The notes under the pieces are model-generated. The model did not search any database. It was not told the DNA's origin and saw nothing but the letters and a program-made list of their open reading frames with translations. The position numbers were made by a program, and so were the translations under genes. From Bugulina stolonifera (taxonomy: Eukaryota; Bryozoa; Gymnolaemata; Cheilostomatida; Bugulidae), in the NCBI GenBank assembly GCA_935421135.1, contig OW285190.1, positions 3,596,001 to 3,660,000 on the forward strand: a DNA stretch of 64,000 nucleotides, read 5' to 3'. Each line of letters begins with the position of its first letter. Within the stretch, counting starts at the first letter, position 1. Of this stretch, positions 1 to 9,863 are shown piece by piece.

Positions 1-1
1 G

Positions 2-2962
2 CCCGACATTTTTGTGATCTCCTTGAAAGACGACGCTAGCCCTTACCAGCTATTCAGTCCTAGACCGATAGCAGCGGGTTTGAGGGAGAAGGCGAGAGCA
101 GAAATAGACAAGATGCTCGAACTGGGAGTGATCGAGAGAGTGGAAACACCAACAGACTGGTGCTCTGGCTTGACGATTGCACTAAAGGCAAGCGGGGACA
201 TCAGGATGTGTGTCGACTTAACGAGGCTGAACAAGAGTGTGAAAAGAGAAACCTACCCTCTCCCGAGGGTCAGCGACATGTTGGCCAGACTGTCGGAAGG
301 GAGGGTCTTTTCCAAGCTCGATGCCAACTCTGGGTTTTGGCAAGTGCGCTTGGACCCCGAAAGTAGGCTGTTGACGACTTTCATTACCCCGTGAGGAAGA
401 TTCTGTTTCAAGAGAATGCCTTTCGGCATCTCCTCTGCTCCAGAGTTCTTCCAGCGGTCAATGGAAAAGATCCTGTGCGGGTTAGAAGGAGTGATATGCC
501 TAATGGATGACATTTTGGTGTTCGGAAAAGACGCGGCCGAGCACTGGAGGAGGTTGCACCTTGTGCTTGACCGGGTCCTAGAGGCAGGGATGACACTGAA
601 AAAACAGAAATGTGAATTTGCCCGAAATGAAATTAGTTTCTTGGGACATATCATTAGTGCTCAAGGAGTGAAACCAGACCCGAAAAAGGTCGAAGCAGTC
701 CTAAACATGAAGCCTCCTACCACCAAGAAGGAGGCTAGAAGGTTTATGGGAATGGTCAACTATCTGAGTAAGTTCAGCGGACGATTGGCTTCACTAGCAG
801 TCCCGATCAACTCCGTCACCGGACAGAAGTCGGAGTGGTATTGGGGAGACAGTCAGGGAAACGCCTTCAACGAAATAAAGGCGGAAATGTCCCGATTGCC
901 CATCCTGGCTAGTTTTGATTTAGCAAGAAGGCATAGGGTGTCGGCTGACTCGAGTAAAGGTGCCATTGGGGCGGTCCTACTACAAGAAAATGAATACGGT
1001 GCTTGGCAGCCGGTAGAGTATGCTTCCAGGAAGCTGACCATGGCAGAACAGAAGTATGCGATGATCGAAAAAGAAGCCCTCGCCCTTACATGGGCCTGTG
1101 AGAAATTCGATTATTATCTGGTAGGCCGAGAATTTGAGTTAGAGACTGATCACAAGGGGCTGGTAGCCCTGCTAGGTGAAAAGGATTTATCCAAGTTGCC
1201 GCTAAGGGTACAACGATTCAAATTAAGGTTAATGAGATACGGATATGGAATCTTCCATACACCAGGATCAAAAATGTATATAGCCGACCTACTTAGTAGA
1301 CCAATAGATATGGAGTGCACGGATGAAGACATTGTAGGCAGCAACCTAATGGAACAATATGTGTGTAACTATATAAGGGAACACTTGTTAGACGACGTGA
1401 GAGAAACCGAACTGGTAACGGCCTTACACAAGGACAAGGTCGCTTCCAATTGCTTGATGCTGCTACAGTCCGAATGGTCCGATTATGACCATCAACAGGC
1501 CTGCGAAGAACTGCAAAAGCTGTACAGCAGCAGATTCAGCCTGACCGCCTGCGGAAACATAATAATGTTTGGCTCTAAGGTGTACGTGCCATCAGGCCTC
1601 AGACTAGAATATCTGAGAAGATGCCACGAAGGGCATCAAGGCGTTGAAAAATGCAGAAGGCGGGCCCGTCAGCTGTTCTGGTGGCCTACAGTATCTAGCG
1701 ACATTGAGAACTTTGTTGCCACATGCGAGGTCTGTATTAAGCGGGCTGGGGTCAGGCACCAACCAGTAGTCTATCAGCCCCTACCAAACGGACCCTGGGA
1801 ACAAGTTGCCGCAGACCTGTTTGTATTTGATCAAGAGAATTTCCTAATAGTTGTTGACTACTATAGCCGTTGGATAGAAACCGTCAGGCTTGAGGACCAA
1901 TCCTCAAATTCCGTGGTTAGGGAACTAAAACGAATATTTGCATGCTATGGGGTACCTACAAACCTCCGTAGCGATAATGGGAGATGCTTTGTGAGTGAAA
2001 GGATGCGGGATTTTTCTAACAGCTGGGGGTTTACTCATGACACCAGCAGCCCTAGATATCCCCAGTCTAATGGCCTCGCAGAGAGAGCAGTCGGGACGGT
2101 GAAAAGACTGTGGTCCGGAGGGGGTGATAAGGACGCCGCTTTATTAGCTTACAGAACGACCCCTCTGGAGTCGGGATTTTCCCCGGGTCAACTGATGTTT
2201 GCAAGGGCCGTTAGGTCCAGCCTGGGTAAGCCAGAGAACAGTCCAGTGGACTATGAGCTGTTTGAGAGGTCAGAAAACGAAAGGAAAGCGGCAGCAAGGG
2301 AGAAATGGGAACTTAAGCACCGAGCAAAACCCCAACATGAGTTGGCGATAGGGGAAAGAGTGTGGATCAAAGCCCCGACGGATACGGGGAAAGAAGGATT
2401 TGTCGTCAGAAAAGACCAGCACTCAGATAGCTACTGGGTGAAGGTGGGAGACGGTGAAGTTAGACGTAACCGCAAACATCTGTTCTCCTTAGAGGGGACT
2501 CATGAAGGCAGTTATGCTGAAGGAGTCCCTGGGAACTCAGCTCACTATGAGCTCGAGGGCACAGACGCTCTAGAGCTTGAGAGCGAAGCCCAGAACTCTA
2601 ACACGATACCCCGTCCAAACGAAAACTCTGAAGAAAATAGAGCCTCAGAAAACGAGGCGGAACATCTAGAAACCGACACAGACGTACAGGTGCCGGAAAA
2701 TCAGGCCAAAGACGAGAACACTGACCTAGTGGCTAGCCATAACCAGTATCTCGAAACAGAAAGCCAGCAGAGAACGGAAGAAAATGCCCCTACTAGTGGG
2801 GAAACCTCCTCCGGGACTCAAACCTCTGGAGGTACTAATGAACCCCCAGACCTGACCGAACCCCAGACCATTGCAGAACCAGAAACATCGGAACCCGAGA
2901 CCCGCACTAGGTACGGAAGAACAGTGAAACGCCCAAACCGGGACGTCTATCAGTATTACTAA
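2..2962 (+). pseudogene. pol: Gypsy-A pol (RT, RNase H, integrase) with an in-frame stop
   Basis: One frame is open from base 2 to 2962 apart from a TGA at 392-394. That codon falls in the RT motif normally reading TPFG, where the aromatic residue is replaced by the stop. The RT shows the LDANSGFWQV block and the MDDILVFG catalytic pair. RNase H shows the SADSS, EKEAL and ETDHK motifs. The integrase has an HHCC zinc-binding segment, then Asp in VAADLF, Asp in RSDNG and Glu in GLAERAV, so the DDE triad is present. The C-terminal tail is acidic and ends in a basic TRYGRTVKRPN motif, as in many gypsy Pol proteins. The bases after the TGA (GGA) are not a known readthrough context, so I read it as a disabling mutation. 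Confidence 0.85.
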
Positions 2963-3063
2963 AACTGTATTTATGACGTGGTGACACTAAAATGTTTATT
3001 ACGCATTAGCTTCGTTATCCACTGTAGTATGTCTGAAATGTTCACCCCGTTATAGCGTTGCTA

Positions 3064-3083
3064 ATTGTTCTTTATGTTGTAGT
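3064..3083 (+). promoter_or_regulatory. 3' splice-site-like sequence before Gypsy-A ORF3
   Basis: A T-rich run ends in TTGTAG one base before the ORF3 start ATG. Gypsy-B has an acceptor-like site in the same position, which suggests ORF3 is expressed from a spliced subgenomic RNA. A shorter GTAGTATGTCTG copy lies about 55 bases upstream at 3025-3036. Confidence 0.4.
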
Positions 3084-4163
3084 ATGTCTGGAAAGAAGAG
3101 GGCGGCCAGCTTCGGCTGCTCGTTCTGCCGATCAGAAGACCATCCTACGATGTCGTGTCCAATGGCCAACTGCACAGCGTGTGGGTTAAAAGGGCACCTG
3201 TCTACAGTCTGCCCTAGTCCCCGATGCCGTTACTGCCACCAGCTAGGCCACAAGCAGATCGCTTGTCCTACAAAGATGCAGACGGGTAAGAGTGTTGCTA
3301 CTGAAAGCACTAGTAAAGTTTATACTGCACAACAGGGGAGATCCTACTCCCAGGCGGCAAGCCAGGCCAGTGGTGGCACAGCAGTATCATCTGCTACCAG
3401 AGCTGAAAGGTCGTTTGCTCAAGCGGCCCAATGCCATAACGAGGTTCCCGAGATGATTGACCCCGGTCTAACCTTGGTCGATCGTGTCAGGGAAATGGTG
3501 GCCGACATGTCCAGGTTTAGCCAGCTGGCCACCCCCAGGTATTATGATGACCAGTTGGCTGATCTTGAAGCCAGGAAACATGAACTCGATGCCGAGTATA
3601 ATAGGAGGTTGGCAGAGTTGACGAGAGAGAGGAATAACCTCTTGAAGGATCGAGAAGAGGCTAAACACCTCTCGGGCCCTCTCAAGAGAGTTATGGAGGC
3701 GGTCAATGAGATTGAGGTTGCCAGAAAGCGCCGGGTAGTGGCTACCACCACGGACCAGGGCACTAGTAAGGCAGACCAGGGTGCGGCTGGTGGAACCAGC
3801 AGAGTAGACAGTTCCAACAAAGCTAGTGAGGCTAGCAGTGGTGGAAAGAGCAATGAGAAAAACGGTAAAAGTGAAAACAGCTCAGTGAATGAAGCTAAGG
3901 CTGACACTGAGGTGTCTACGGGTCTCTCAGTGGATGAAGTTCAAACTGACACTGGGACCTCCTGGGCGACCGAGACGGCCATGGACGTCGAGGATCCTCA
4001 GGAGTCGAGGGAAGGTCCTGATCTGACAACGCAAGACCCTGAAAGCCTTTTGGCAGAGTCAGGTGAGCAGGTCGGAGGGACTGGTACTTCTGGCCCCGGA
4101 GAGAGTCTGAGCGACCTGCTGGATGAGGTCAGCGAGGAGGAAGGGGAACAGTCCAAGGGCTAA
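3084..4163 (+). CDS. Gypsy-A ORF3: triple CCHC zinc-knuckle, coiled-coil protein
   Basis: The 359-residue ORF has a clear ATG and lies 121 bases after the pol stop. Residues about 13-60 hold three CX2CX4HX4C zinc knuckles in a row, a fold known from Gag nucleocapsid proteins that binds single-stranded nucleic acid. Residues about 150-215 form a charged, heptad-like helix predicted to be a coiled coil. The remainder is Ser/Thr/Glu-rich and strongly acidic at the end. No signal peptide or membrane segment is visible, so this is not a classic envelope. It could be a displaced Gag-like nucleic-acid-binding protein or an accessory factor. The position after pol and the splice-acceptor-like sequence before it argue for separate expression. 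Confidence 0.75.
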   Translation: MSGKKRAASFGCSFCRSEDHPTMSCPMANCTACGLKGHLSTVCPSPRCRYCHQLGHKQIACPTKMQTGKSVATESTSKVYTAQQGRSYSQAASQASGGTAVSSATRAERSFAQAAQCHNEVPEMIDPGLTLVDRVREMVADMSRFSQLATPRYYDDQLADLEARKHELDAEYNRRLAELTRERNNLLKDREEAKHLSGPLKRVMEAVNEIEVARKRRVVATTTDQGTSKADQGAAGGTSRVDSSNKASEASSGGKSNEKNGKSENSSVNEAKADTEVSTGLSVDEVQTDTGTSWATETAMDVEDPQESREGPDLTTQDPESLLAESGEQVGGTGTSGPGESLSDLLDEVSEEEGEQSKG

Positions 4164-4288
4164 GCCGTAGTCGTAAGTTATGATCACGTCCAATGCATGA
4201 CTCGTATTTCAGTCTGTACGCTATGTAATGTCAACTGCATAAACAGATGTATGAAGGACAGATACTGCTGCCCTTCATTTGACTATTT

Positions 4289-4316
4289 AGAGAAAAGAGA
4301 AACGAAGAAGGAAGGG
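4289..4316 (+). other. polypurine tract of Gypsy-A
   Basis: An almost uninterrupted A/G run (one C) lies directly before a TGTAATG that could begin the 3' LTR. This is the expected plus-strand primer site. Confidence 0.5.
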
Positions 4317-4318
4317 CA

Positions 4319-4531
4319 TGTAATGTGATGCTAGACGTCAACGGCTTTGGCGAATAGCGGAAGTGACGTAATCCCAGAAGCCGCGGAGATATTAGAAGTC
4401 TCTTACGTCTTGAATGCTGGATCAACAACACGTGCCTTCAGAGACTCCTTATTCTACATCCACTACTAGTAACTATCAAGTAAGTGTGTTTATCTGCGTA
4501 TACGAACATACCTGACCCACGTAACTTAACA
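4319..4531 (+). repeat. candidate 3' LTR of Gypsy-A
   Basis: It starts TGTAATG just after the purine tract and could end at ...TTAACA. It contains GTAAGT at 4480-4485, matching the donor-like GTAAGT in the Gypsy-B LTR. The end is uncertain because the 5' LTR lies outside the window. Confidence 0.4.
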
Positions 4532-5159
4532 ATTATAATCATTTATTAGTCCTATAAATTTAACAAAGTACTAAGACTAGTATCAAATTATTTAATTTAC
4601 TTAGCAAACTATATAACTCAATGATTAACCAAAATGATTGTGCAATGACAAACATGATATAATTTATATTAAGCATCCTAGCAACAATCCAGTAATATCT
4701 AGCTATCAGCCTGTCTGCACTAACTAAGCCCAGGACAAAGAATAGCCAGTAGAGTAGGCTACCAGCACCAATTGTACTGGAAGACTTGTCTAATCATAAT
4801 CACAAATGTATCGAATTATTTGGATTACTTAGCAAATTATATTATTTAATTTAATAATTAGTAATAAATAATTGTACAATGAAAATTGTGATGCAATTTA
4901 TATTTTCCACACTATCCTGGAGCATGAATCTTTCTTTTCAAATCTTATATCTACACTTGATTTAATAAGAGTCACACTTGATATTAACACCAAACATGCT
5001 AATACTTTCAATTCTGTTGCCTGTAATACTAACAAGTTTCTGCACAGTTTTCTAATCAGAACTGTTCAGGAGCTCTGCTGAGACTATAGAACTAGCAAAA
5101 AAGACTTGGAACTGTGATAATTCCTCTTTACTTCTAACCTGGGACCAAGGAACTGAGCC
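4532..5159. other. non-coding gap between Gypsy-A and Gypsy-B
   Basis: The sequence is AT-rich and shows no convincing gene. It includes one copy of a dispersed repeat (4671-4807) that recurs to the right of Gypsy-B. Confidence 0.6.
4671..4807 (+). repeat. dispersed repeat, copy 1
   Basis: It aligns with 11083-11213, sharing CCAGTAA, ATCAGCCTGTCTGC, AGAATAGCCAG and AGGCTACCAGC. An internal inverted pair (AGCCTG...CAGGCT in copy 2) suggests a small non-autonomous element. The two copies flank Gypsy-B. Confidence 0.6.
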
Positions 5160-5164
5160 AAGAC
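5160..5164 (+). repeat. target-site duplication AAGAC (left)
   Basis: The same five bases occur at 11074-11078, right after the 3' LTR. A 5-bp duplication is typical of Ty3/gypsy integration. Confidence 0.9.
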
Positions 5165-5326
5165 TGTAGTGGCTACCGGAAAGGGGCGTTAACACAACGT
5201 CACGAATAGTCCGAGATTGAGATCATCTCGGGAGAAAGTAGAACATATCTTGGAACCAACAAGAGAGGACGTACTTTGAGACGCGACTGCAACCCAGAGT
5301 TATTACTAGTAAGTACGAACTTCACA
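5165..5326 (+). repeat. Gypsy-B 5' LTR (162 bp)
   Basis: It starts TGTAGTGGC and ends CTTCACA, and matches 10912-11073 base for base on my reading. It carries a perfect donor-like GTAAGT at 5309-5314 near its 3' end. It is short for a gypsy LTR. Confidence 0.95.
5309..5314 (+). promoter_or_regulatory. 5' splice-donor-like GTAAGT in the LTR
   Basis: The sequence CTA/GTAAGTAC fits the donor consensus. Paired with the acceptor-like site at 9844-9857 it would remove gag-pol and place ORF3 close to the RNA 5' end. Confidence 0.45.
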
Positions 5327-5344
5327 TGGTGTCAGAAGTTACAG
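5327..5344 (+). other. primer-binding site of Gypsy-B
   Basis: TGGTGTCAGAAGT directly abuts the LTR. The leading TGG is complementary to the CCA end of a tRNA primer. I do not assign the isoacceptor. Confidence 0.75.
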
Positions 5345-5545
5345 ATAGTTCCCACGTAACGATTATCATGTTTAGTTGAACCTGATTAAGGTGGTGGAGA
5401 GTCAAGTTTGGTTGAACTTGATTGATACAGATATCTAATTATTGATAGTTCTCACATAACGATTATCAGGTTTAGTTGAACCTGATTAAGGTGGTGGAGA
5501 GTCAAGTTTGGTTGAACTTGATTGATACAGATATCTGATTAATGA
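5345..5545 (+). repeat. ~97-bp tandem duplication in the Gypsy-B leader
   Basis: Two near-identical units share GATTATCA(T/G)GTTTAGTTGAACC and AAGGTGGTGGAGAGTCAAG. They lie in the untranslated leader between the primer site and gag, where packaging or translation signals would be expected. Function is unknown. Confidence 0.8.
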
Positions 5546-5810
5546 CTAAAATAGTGATTTGATTTGTCTGACCTGATTAACTACGAATAACTAGGATTAA
5601 TTAATTACTTCATAAATTATAATACAGTAACAAGTGAAGTGGAGTTTAGTTAAACTCCTACTAATAAGCGTATCTGATCTGATTTAGAATTATCTATGAT
5701 TTGATTTGGTGGAATCAAAAATACGAGTACGCCGAGTTTAGTTGAACTCTCTGGTTGCTGCAAATACGAACGATTACTTTCGGTGCCTGTGCAACAATAT
5801 TAGTAGTAGA

Positions 5811-6668
5811 ATGGCGGAAGGTGGTAAAGAGGAAAGGTTTGTGCAACGAATAAATTTTTCTGGGGGTAATTTAGCTGCAAGCTGGAATACCTTTGAATCA
5901 CAACTTAACATTTACAAGATAGCAAAAAAATATGATGAAATGTCAGAGGACGTGAAGATTGCTAATACATTACTATTGATGGGACCTGAAAGTGTGCCGA
6001 TATATGAGCAGTTTCAATTTGATGAAACAGATGATGATAAGAAGAAGACCCTGGTGAATGTTCTCAAATTTTTCGGGAAATATTTTGAACCAGTCAAGAA
6101 TGTCATATATGAACGGATGAAATTTAACAGTATTGTACAAGGAGAGCTGCCTATACACCAGTTTATAATTAAACTCCAGACTCAAGCTGATGTATGCGAA
6201 TATGGAACAATGAAGGATGAGCTGGTTCGTGACAGGATTGTAGTTGGAGTGAAGGATAAGCGCCTCCGAGAGTATCTAATAGACCTCGATGACCTGGATT
6301 TGCAGAAATGTATTCAAAAAGCAAAGCAGTTTGTAAGCCATCATGAGCAATCTGACAGGTTGGCAGTGGCTACCAGCGATAACAATCTTGATGTGCTTCG
6401 AACTCAACGCGATAAGACGTCGAACAGCCGACAAACGGAAGGTGCCAAGCAGCAGGTAGACACGAGAAATCGTTGGAAAAGCTGTTTGTACTGCAAATAT
6501 GGACCTCACAGCAGGGAAACATGCCCAGCAAGAAATGCCCTTTGCCATGTGTGCAAGACAAGGGGACACTGGGCCAAATCTAAATTCTGCAAGGGCAGAA
6601 AGCTTAGCTCGGCAAATGAAGTGGCAGATGAAGTTGAGGGACTGTTTTTAGGTTCCGACTCAGAATGA
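5811..6668 (+). CDS. gag: Gypsy-B Gag
   Basis: This 285-residue protein starts at the first good ATG (A at -3, G at +4). The open frame extends further upstream, but without an ATG. The N-terminal two thirds resemble gypsy capsid regions, with the RINF...WNTFESQL block and a later RDRIVVGVKD block that is also found in Gypsy-C. The C-terminal part holds two zinc-binding knuckles: CLYCKYGPHSRETC (CX2CX4HX4C) and CHVCKTRGHWAKSKFC (slightly longer spacing). It would form the particle and bind element RNA. It ends in SDSE and a UGA that is in frame with pol. Confidence 0.9.
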   Translation: MAEGGKEERFVQRINFSGGNLAASWNTFESQLNIYKIAKKYDEMSEDVKIANTLLLMGPESVPIYEQFQFDETDDDKKKTLVNVLKFFGKYFEPVKNVIYERMKFNSIVQGELPIHQFIIKLQTQADVCEYGTMKDELVRDRIVVGVKDKRLREYLIDLDDLDLQKCIQKAKQFVSHHEQSDRLAVATSDNNLDVLRTQRDKTSNSRQTEGAKQQVDTRNRWKSCLYCKYGPHSRETCPARNALCHVCKTRGHWAKSKFCKGRKLSSANEVADEVEGLFLGSDSE

Positions 6669-6672
6669 CTAG
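6666..6672 (+). promoter_or_regulatory. UGA-CUA-G readthrough motif between gag and pol
   Basis: The gag stop is TGA followed by CTAG, and pol continues in the same frame with no further stop. UGA followed by CUA(G) is a known high-readthrough context in alphaviruses and some animal genes. It would yield a minority Gag-Pol fusion. Confidence 0.65.
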
Positions 6673-9600
6673 ATGTGGTCAATTCTAGCTCAGTCACTGA
6701 CACTGGCAAAGCATGGTTTGTGGAAATCATGATAAATTCTGAACCTGTTAGGTTCAAAGTGGACACAGGTGCAGCAGTGACTGCAGTTCCGGCAAATATG
6801 TCTGAGAAGTTCTTGGACACAAAACCATCTAAGAAAATATTAAGAGGTGCGGGAAACCACAAGTTGAAAATAACGGGTGTGGCCAAAGCACAGTTGTGTA
6901 GAAACTCGAGGCAAATTGAGGAGACAGTTTACTTAGTGGATGGTCTAGTGACCCCATTATTGGGAAAGCCAGCCATATCTAAATTGGGATTAATTCAGTT
7001 TATAGATGAAATAGAGGGTAGTTGCCCCTGGTTTACTGAATTTCCCAAAGTATTTGAAGGATTGGGATCCATGAAAAATGAAGTGAGCATTGTCTTAAAA
7101 GGGTCAATACCGCCATTTGCTCAGTCAGTGCCCCGGAGAATAGCTGCCGCACGTAAACATCCACTGGAGGTTGAGTTGCAGAGAATGGAAAAGCTAGAGG
7201 TAATCGAAAGAATAGAGAAACCGACAGAATGGTGCTCCCCGTGTATCGTCGTACCCAAGAAGAATGGCAAAATTCGAGTGTGCATAGATTTCACCAGACT
7301 AAACCAAGCAGTAATGCGTGAATATCACCCTCTACCTACAACAGAGGAAACGTTGAGTGAATTAGGCTCTGCAGCGATATTCAGTAAATTGGACGCGAAC
7401 TGCGGATACTGGCAAATGAGACTGGCCAAAGAATCTCAAGAGCTAACTACCTTCATAACCCCATTTGGTCGATACATGTGCAAGAGGCTCCCTTTTGGAA
7501 TTAGTTCGGCGCCTGAAATTTCCCAAAGGGAAATGCAAAAAGCTTTAGTTGACTGTGAAGGAGTAGTGTGTCAGATGGACGATATCTTGGTGTATGGAAC
7601 TAATCAACAGGAGCATGACATTCGTCTCAGAAGAGTTATCGGGAAACTCCAAGAGGCAGGGATAACGCTAAACAAGGACAAATGTCAGTTTAATATGACA
7701 GAAATAGTGTTTTTAGGTCATGTTATATCTGCGGCAGGCATAAGAGCAGACCCAAGTAAAACCGAGGCAATAATTAAATTTGTTACTCCCATATGTAAGA
7801 AAGAACTCCGTCGTTTCTTTGGAATTGTAAACTACTTAGGGAAGTTCTCACCCTCATTGGCACAAAGCACACACCATCTTCGACAGTTGTTGCAGAAGGA
7901 GTCTAGCTGGACATGGGGACCTGATCACGCAAGGGAGTTTGAACAGTTAAAGCAAAGCATGGCAGAAACTCCTACCCTGACTACATTTAGGCTGCGGTCA
8001 CCGACAATGCTTAGTACAGATGCCTCGTCCTATGGGTTAGGTGCAGTGGTGCTTCAGGAAGTTGACGGTGTGTGGCAACCTGTGGCATATGCATCACGCA
8101 CACTAACACCTGCTGAAAAAAGGTATGCTCAGATCGAGAAGGAGGCACTAGCAATATCATGGGGGTGCACAAAATTCCACTACTATTTAGCGGGTCGCGA
8201 GTTTGTCGTAGAAACCGATCATAAACCCTTAGTATCTATACTTGGAGAAAAGGAGCTAGCTAGACTGCCTCTTCGAGTTCAGAGATTCAGGCTAAAGATG
8301 ATGTCCTACAGCTACCGCATGAAATACACACCTGGAGAAAAGATGATTTTGGCTGATGCACTGTCAAGGTCACCTATTAGTGAAACAGAGAACGTGAGCG
8401 AGGTGGCCCATTCCGGAATGGTTGGTGAATTAGTTAATTCACTTGCCATATCCAATGGCAGATTGGAGAGGCTAAAAGCGGCGTTGCTAGAAGACGAGGT
8501 AGGAAGATTACTAGTACGCTACATTTCGGAAGGATGGCCTCAATTTAAAAATATTGATCCAGTTGTAAAGAACCTGTATACGTTCAAAGAATATTTAACC
8601 TATGTTGACGGTGTTGTATTTTACAAGAATAGAGTATTCATTCCAAAGTTAGAGCAAAGTTCTGTGTTGATAGCAGTTCATAAAGGACACCAGGGAGAGA
8701 ACAAGTGCCTAAGACGAGCTAGAGAGGTAGTTTGGTGGCCAGGAATGACCAAAGAAATAAGGGAAATGGTCAAGACATGCCCCAGCTGCTTGGAGTACCG
8801 GAGAATTCCTAGAGAACCGCTAATATGCACTGAACTACCAGTGAGACCCTGGTGGCGTCTTGCAATAGATCTGTTTGAGAAAGAGGGACAATCATATCTA
8901 GTAGTAGTTGATTACTTCAGCCGATATATTACTGCGCACGAAATGCGAGAGTCCACAACGTCTGAAGCAATCGTGAAAGTCCTAAGAAACCTGTTCTGCA
9001 TGCTAGGAATACCGAACTCGATAGTGAGTGATAATGGCCCCCAATTCATTTCAGAGAACTTTAAAGAATTTCTCCGCACATGGGATATACAGCATGTTAC
9101 CAGCTCACCCAAGTACCCTCAATCCAACGGAGAGGCCGAAAGGGCTGTTCAAACCGTCAAAGCATTGATGAAAAAAAATCTTGGACTAAAAGAAGCGCTG
9201 TGTGCATACAGAGACACCCCATTGGCAAATGGGTACTCCCCAGCACAATTGTTGTTTGGCAGGGGCATGAACTCGATGGGGTACCTTAATGAAAAGAGAA
9301 TAGATCTGAAAAGACTACAGTGCTTTGAAAAAAGCCAAAGAATCTCACAAAGTGAGAATTATAACAGGCGGTATAGAACACAAGAACGTGGACCGCTGTC
9401 AGTTGGCCAGGAAGTCGCTATCAACGATCCGGGCAGGCCCGCTTTGAACGCCAAGATCGTAGCAACTAGAGGTCGAGAGGTAGTTGCAGTAGGCGAGTCC
9501 GAAAGGTTGCTGCGCCGAAACAGGCAGTTAGTTCACCCACGCAGCGAACAAGCGTCCCCGGAATCAAATACCAAGATGGGAGATAAGATTCCTGAGGCAA

Positions 9601-9836
9601 CACACAAGGTAGTAGAACCAGAGATACCAAAAGCACTACCAATGGAAAATCCACTGCCCAGTCCGACAGCACCTATGGAAAATGAGTTGCACAGACCGGC
9701 TGACCTTAACACACATAGCCCACATTCAAGGGGCAGAAGTTTAGGCAAACCGACTTATCAGGCACCCGCGGCAACCAGAGAAGTTACAACTCGTAGCGGC
9801 CGTATAAGTAGGAAGCCTAATCGACTTAACTTATAA
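6669..9836 (+). CDS. pol: Gypsy-B Pol: protease, RT, RNase H, integrase
   Basis: About 1,055 residues are in frame with gag after the UGA, and no ATG is needed. In order they are an aspartic protease with VDTGA (about residue 30), an RT with FSKLDANCGYW and MDDILVYG (about residue 300), and an RNase H with STDAS, EKEAL and ETDHK. The integrase has the zinc segment HKGHQG...CPSC and a catalytic Asp in AIDLF, Asp in SDNGPQF and Glu in GEAERAV. A linker ends in the basic TRSGRISRKPN motif, and no chromodomain is visible. All catalytic residues I can check are present and the frame is unbroken. It makes the cDNA and integrates it. Confidence 0.95.
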   Translation, partial: LDVVNSSSVTDTGKAWFVEIMINSEPVRFKVDTGAAVTAVPANMSEKFLDTKPSKKILRGAGNHKLKITGVAKAQLCRNSRQIEETVYLVDGLVTPLLGKPAISKLGLIQFIDEIEGSCPWFTEFPKVFEGLGSMKNEVSIVLKGSIPPFAQSVPRRIAAARKHPLEVELQRMEKLEVIERIEKPTEWCSPCIVVPKKNGKIRVCIDFTRLNQAVMREYHPLPTTEETLSELGSAAIFSKLDANCGYWQMRLAKESQELTTFITPFGRYMCKRLPFGISSAPEISQREMQKALVDCEGVVCQMDDILVYGTNQQEHDIRLRRVIGKLQEAGITLNKDKCQFNMTEIVFLGHVISAAGIRADPSKTEAIIKFVTPICKKELRRFFGIVNYLGKFSPSLAQSTHHLRQLLQKESSWTWGPDHAREFEQLKQSMAETPTLTTFRLRSPTMLSTDASSYGLGAVVLQEVDGVWQPVAYASRTLTPAEKRYAQIEKEALAISWGCTKFHYYLAGREFVVETDHKPLVSILGEKELARLPLRVQRFRLKMMSYSYRMKYTPGEKMILADALSRSPISETENVSEVAHSGMVGELVNSLAISNGRLERLKAALLEDEVGRLLVRYISEGWPQFKNIDPVVKNLYTFKEYLTYVDGVVFYKNRVFIPKLEQSSVLIAVHKGHQGENKCLRRAREVVWWPGMTKEIREMVKTCPSCLEYRRIPREPLICTELPVRPWWRLAIDLFEKEGQSYLVVVDYFSRYITAHEMRESTTSEAIVKVLRNLFCMLGIPNSIVSDNGPQFISENFKEFLRTWDIQHVTSSPKYPQSNGEAERAVQTVKALMKKNLGLKEALCAYRDTPLANGYSPAQLLFGRGMNSMGYLNEKRIDLKRLQCFEKSQRISQSENYNRRYRTQERGPLSVGQEVAINDPGRPALNAKIVATRGREVVAVGESERLLRRNRQLVHPRSEQASPESNTKMGDKIPEATHKVVEPEIPKALPMENPLPSPTAPMENELHRPADLNTHSPHSRGRSLGKPTYQAPAATREVTTRSGRISRKPNRLNL

Positions 9837-9843
9837 GTTTACA

Positions 9844-9857
9844 CATATATTTTTCAG
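9844..9857 (+). promoter_or_regulatory. 3' splice-site-like sequence before Gypsy-B ORF3
   Basis: ATATTTTTCAG/G is a strong acceptor-like sequence seven bases upstream of the ORF3 ATG and a few bases after the pol stop. It pairs naturally with the LTR donor at 5309. Confidence 0.45.
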
Positions 9858-9863
9858 GAAACA

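Larger units (their letters stand above)
1..4531 (+). mobile_element. Gypsy-A: Ty3/gypsy LTR retrotransposon, 5' end outside window
   Basis: The order seen is reverse transcriptase, RNase H, integrase, then an extra zinc-knuckle ORF, then a purine-rich tract and a candidate 3' LTR. The 5' LTR, primer-binding site, gag and protease lie before the window. Integrase downstream of RNase H is the Ty3/gypsy order. The right boundary (about 4531) is inferred from a TG...CA pair only, because no second LTR copy is available for comparison. The pol gene has one nonsense codon, so this copy is probably not autonomous. Confidence 0.8.
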
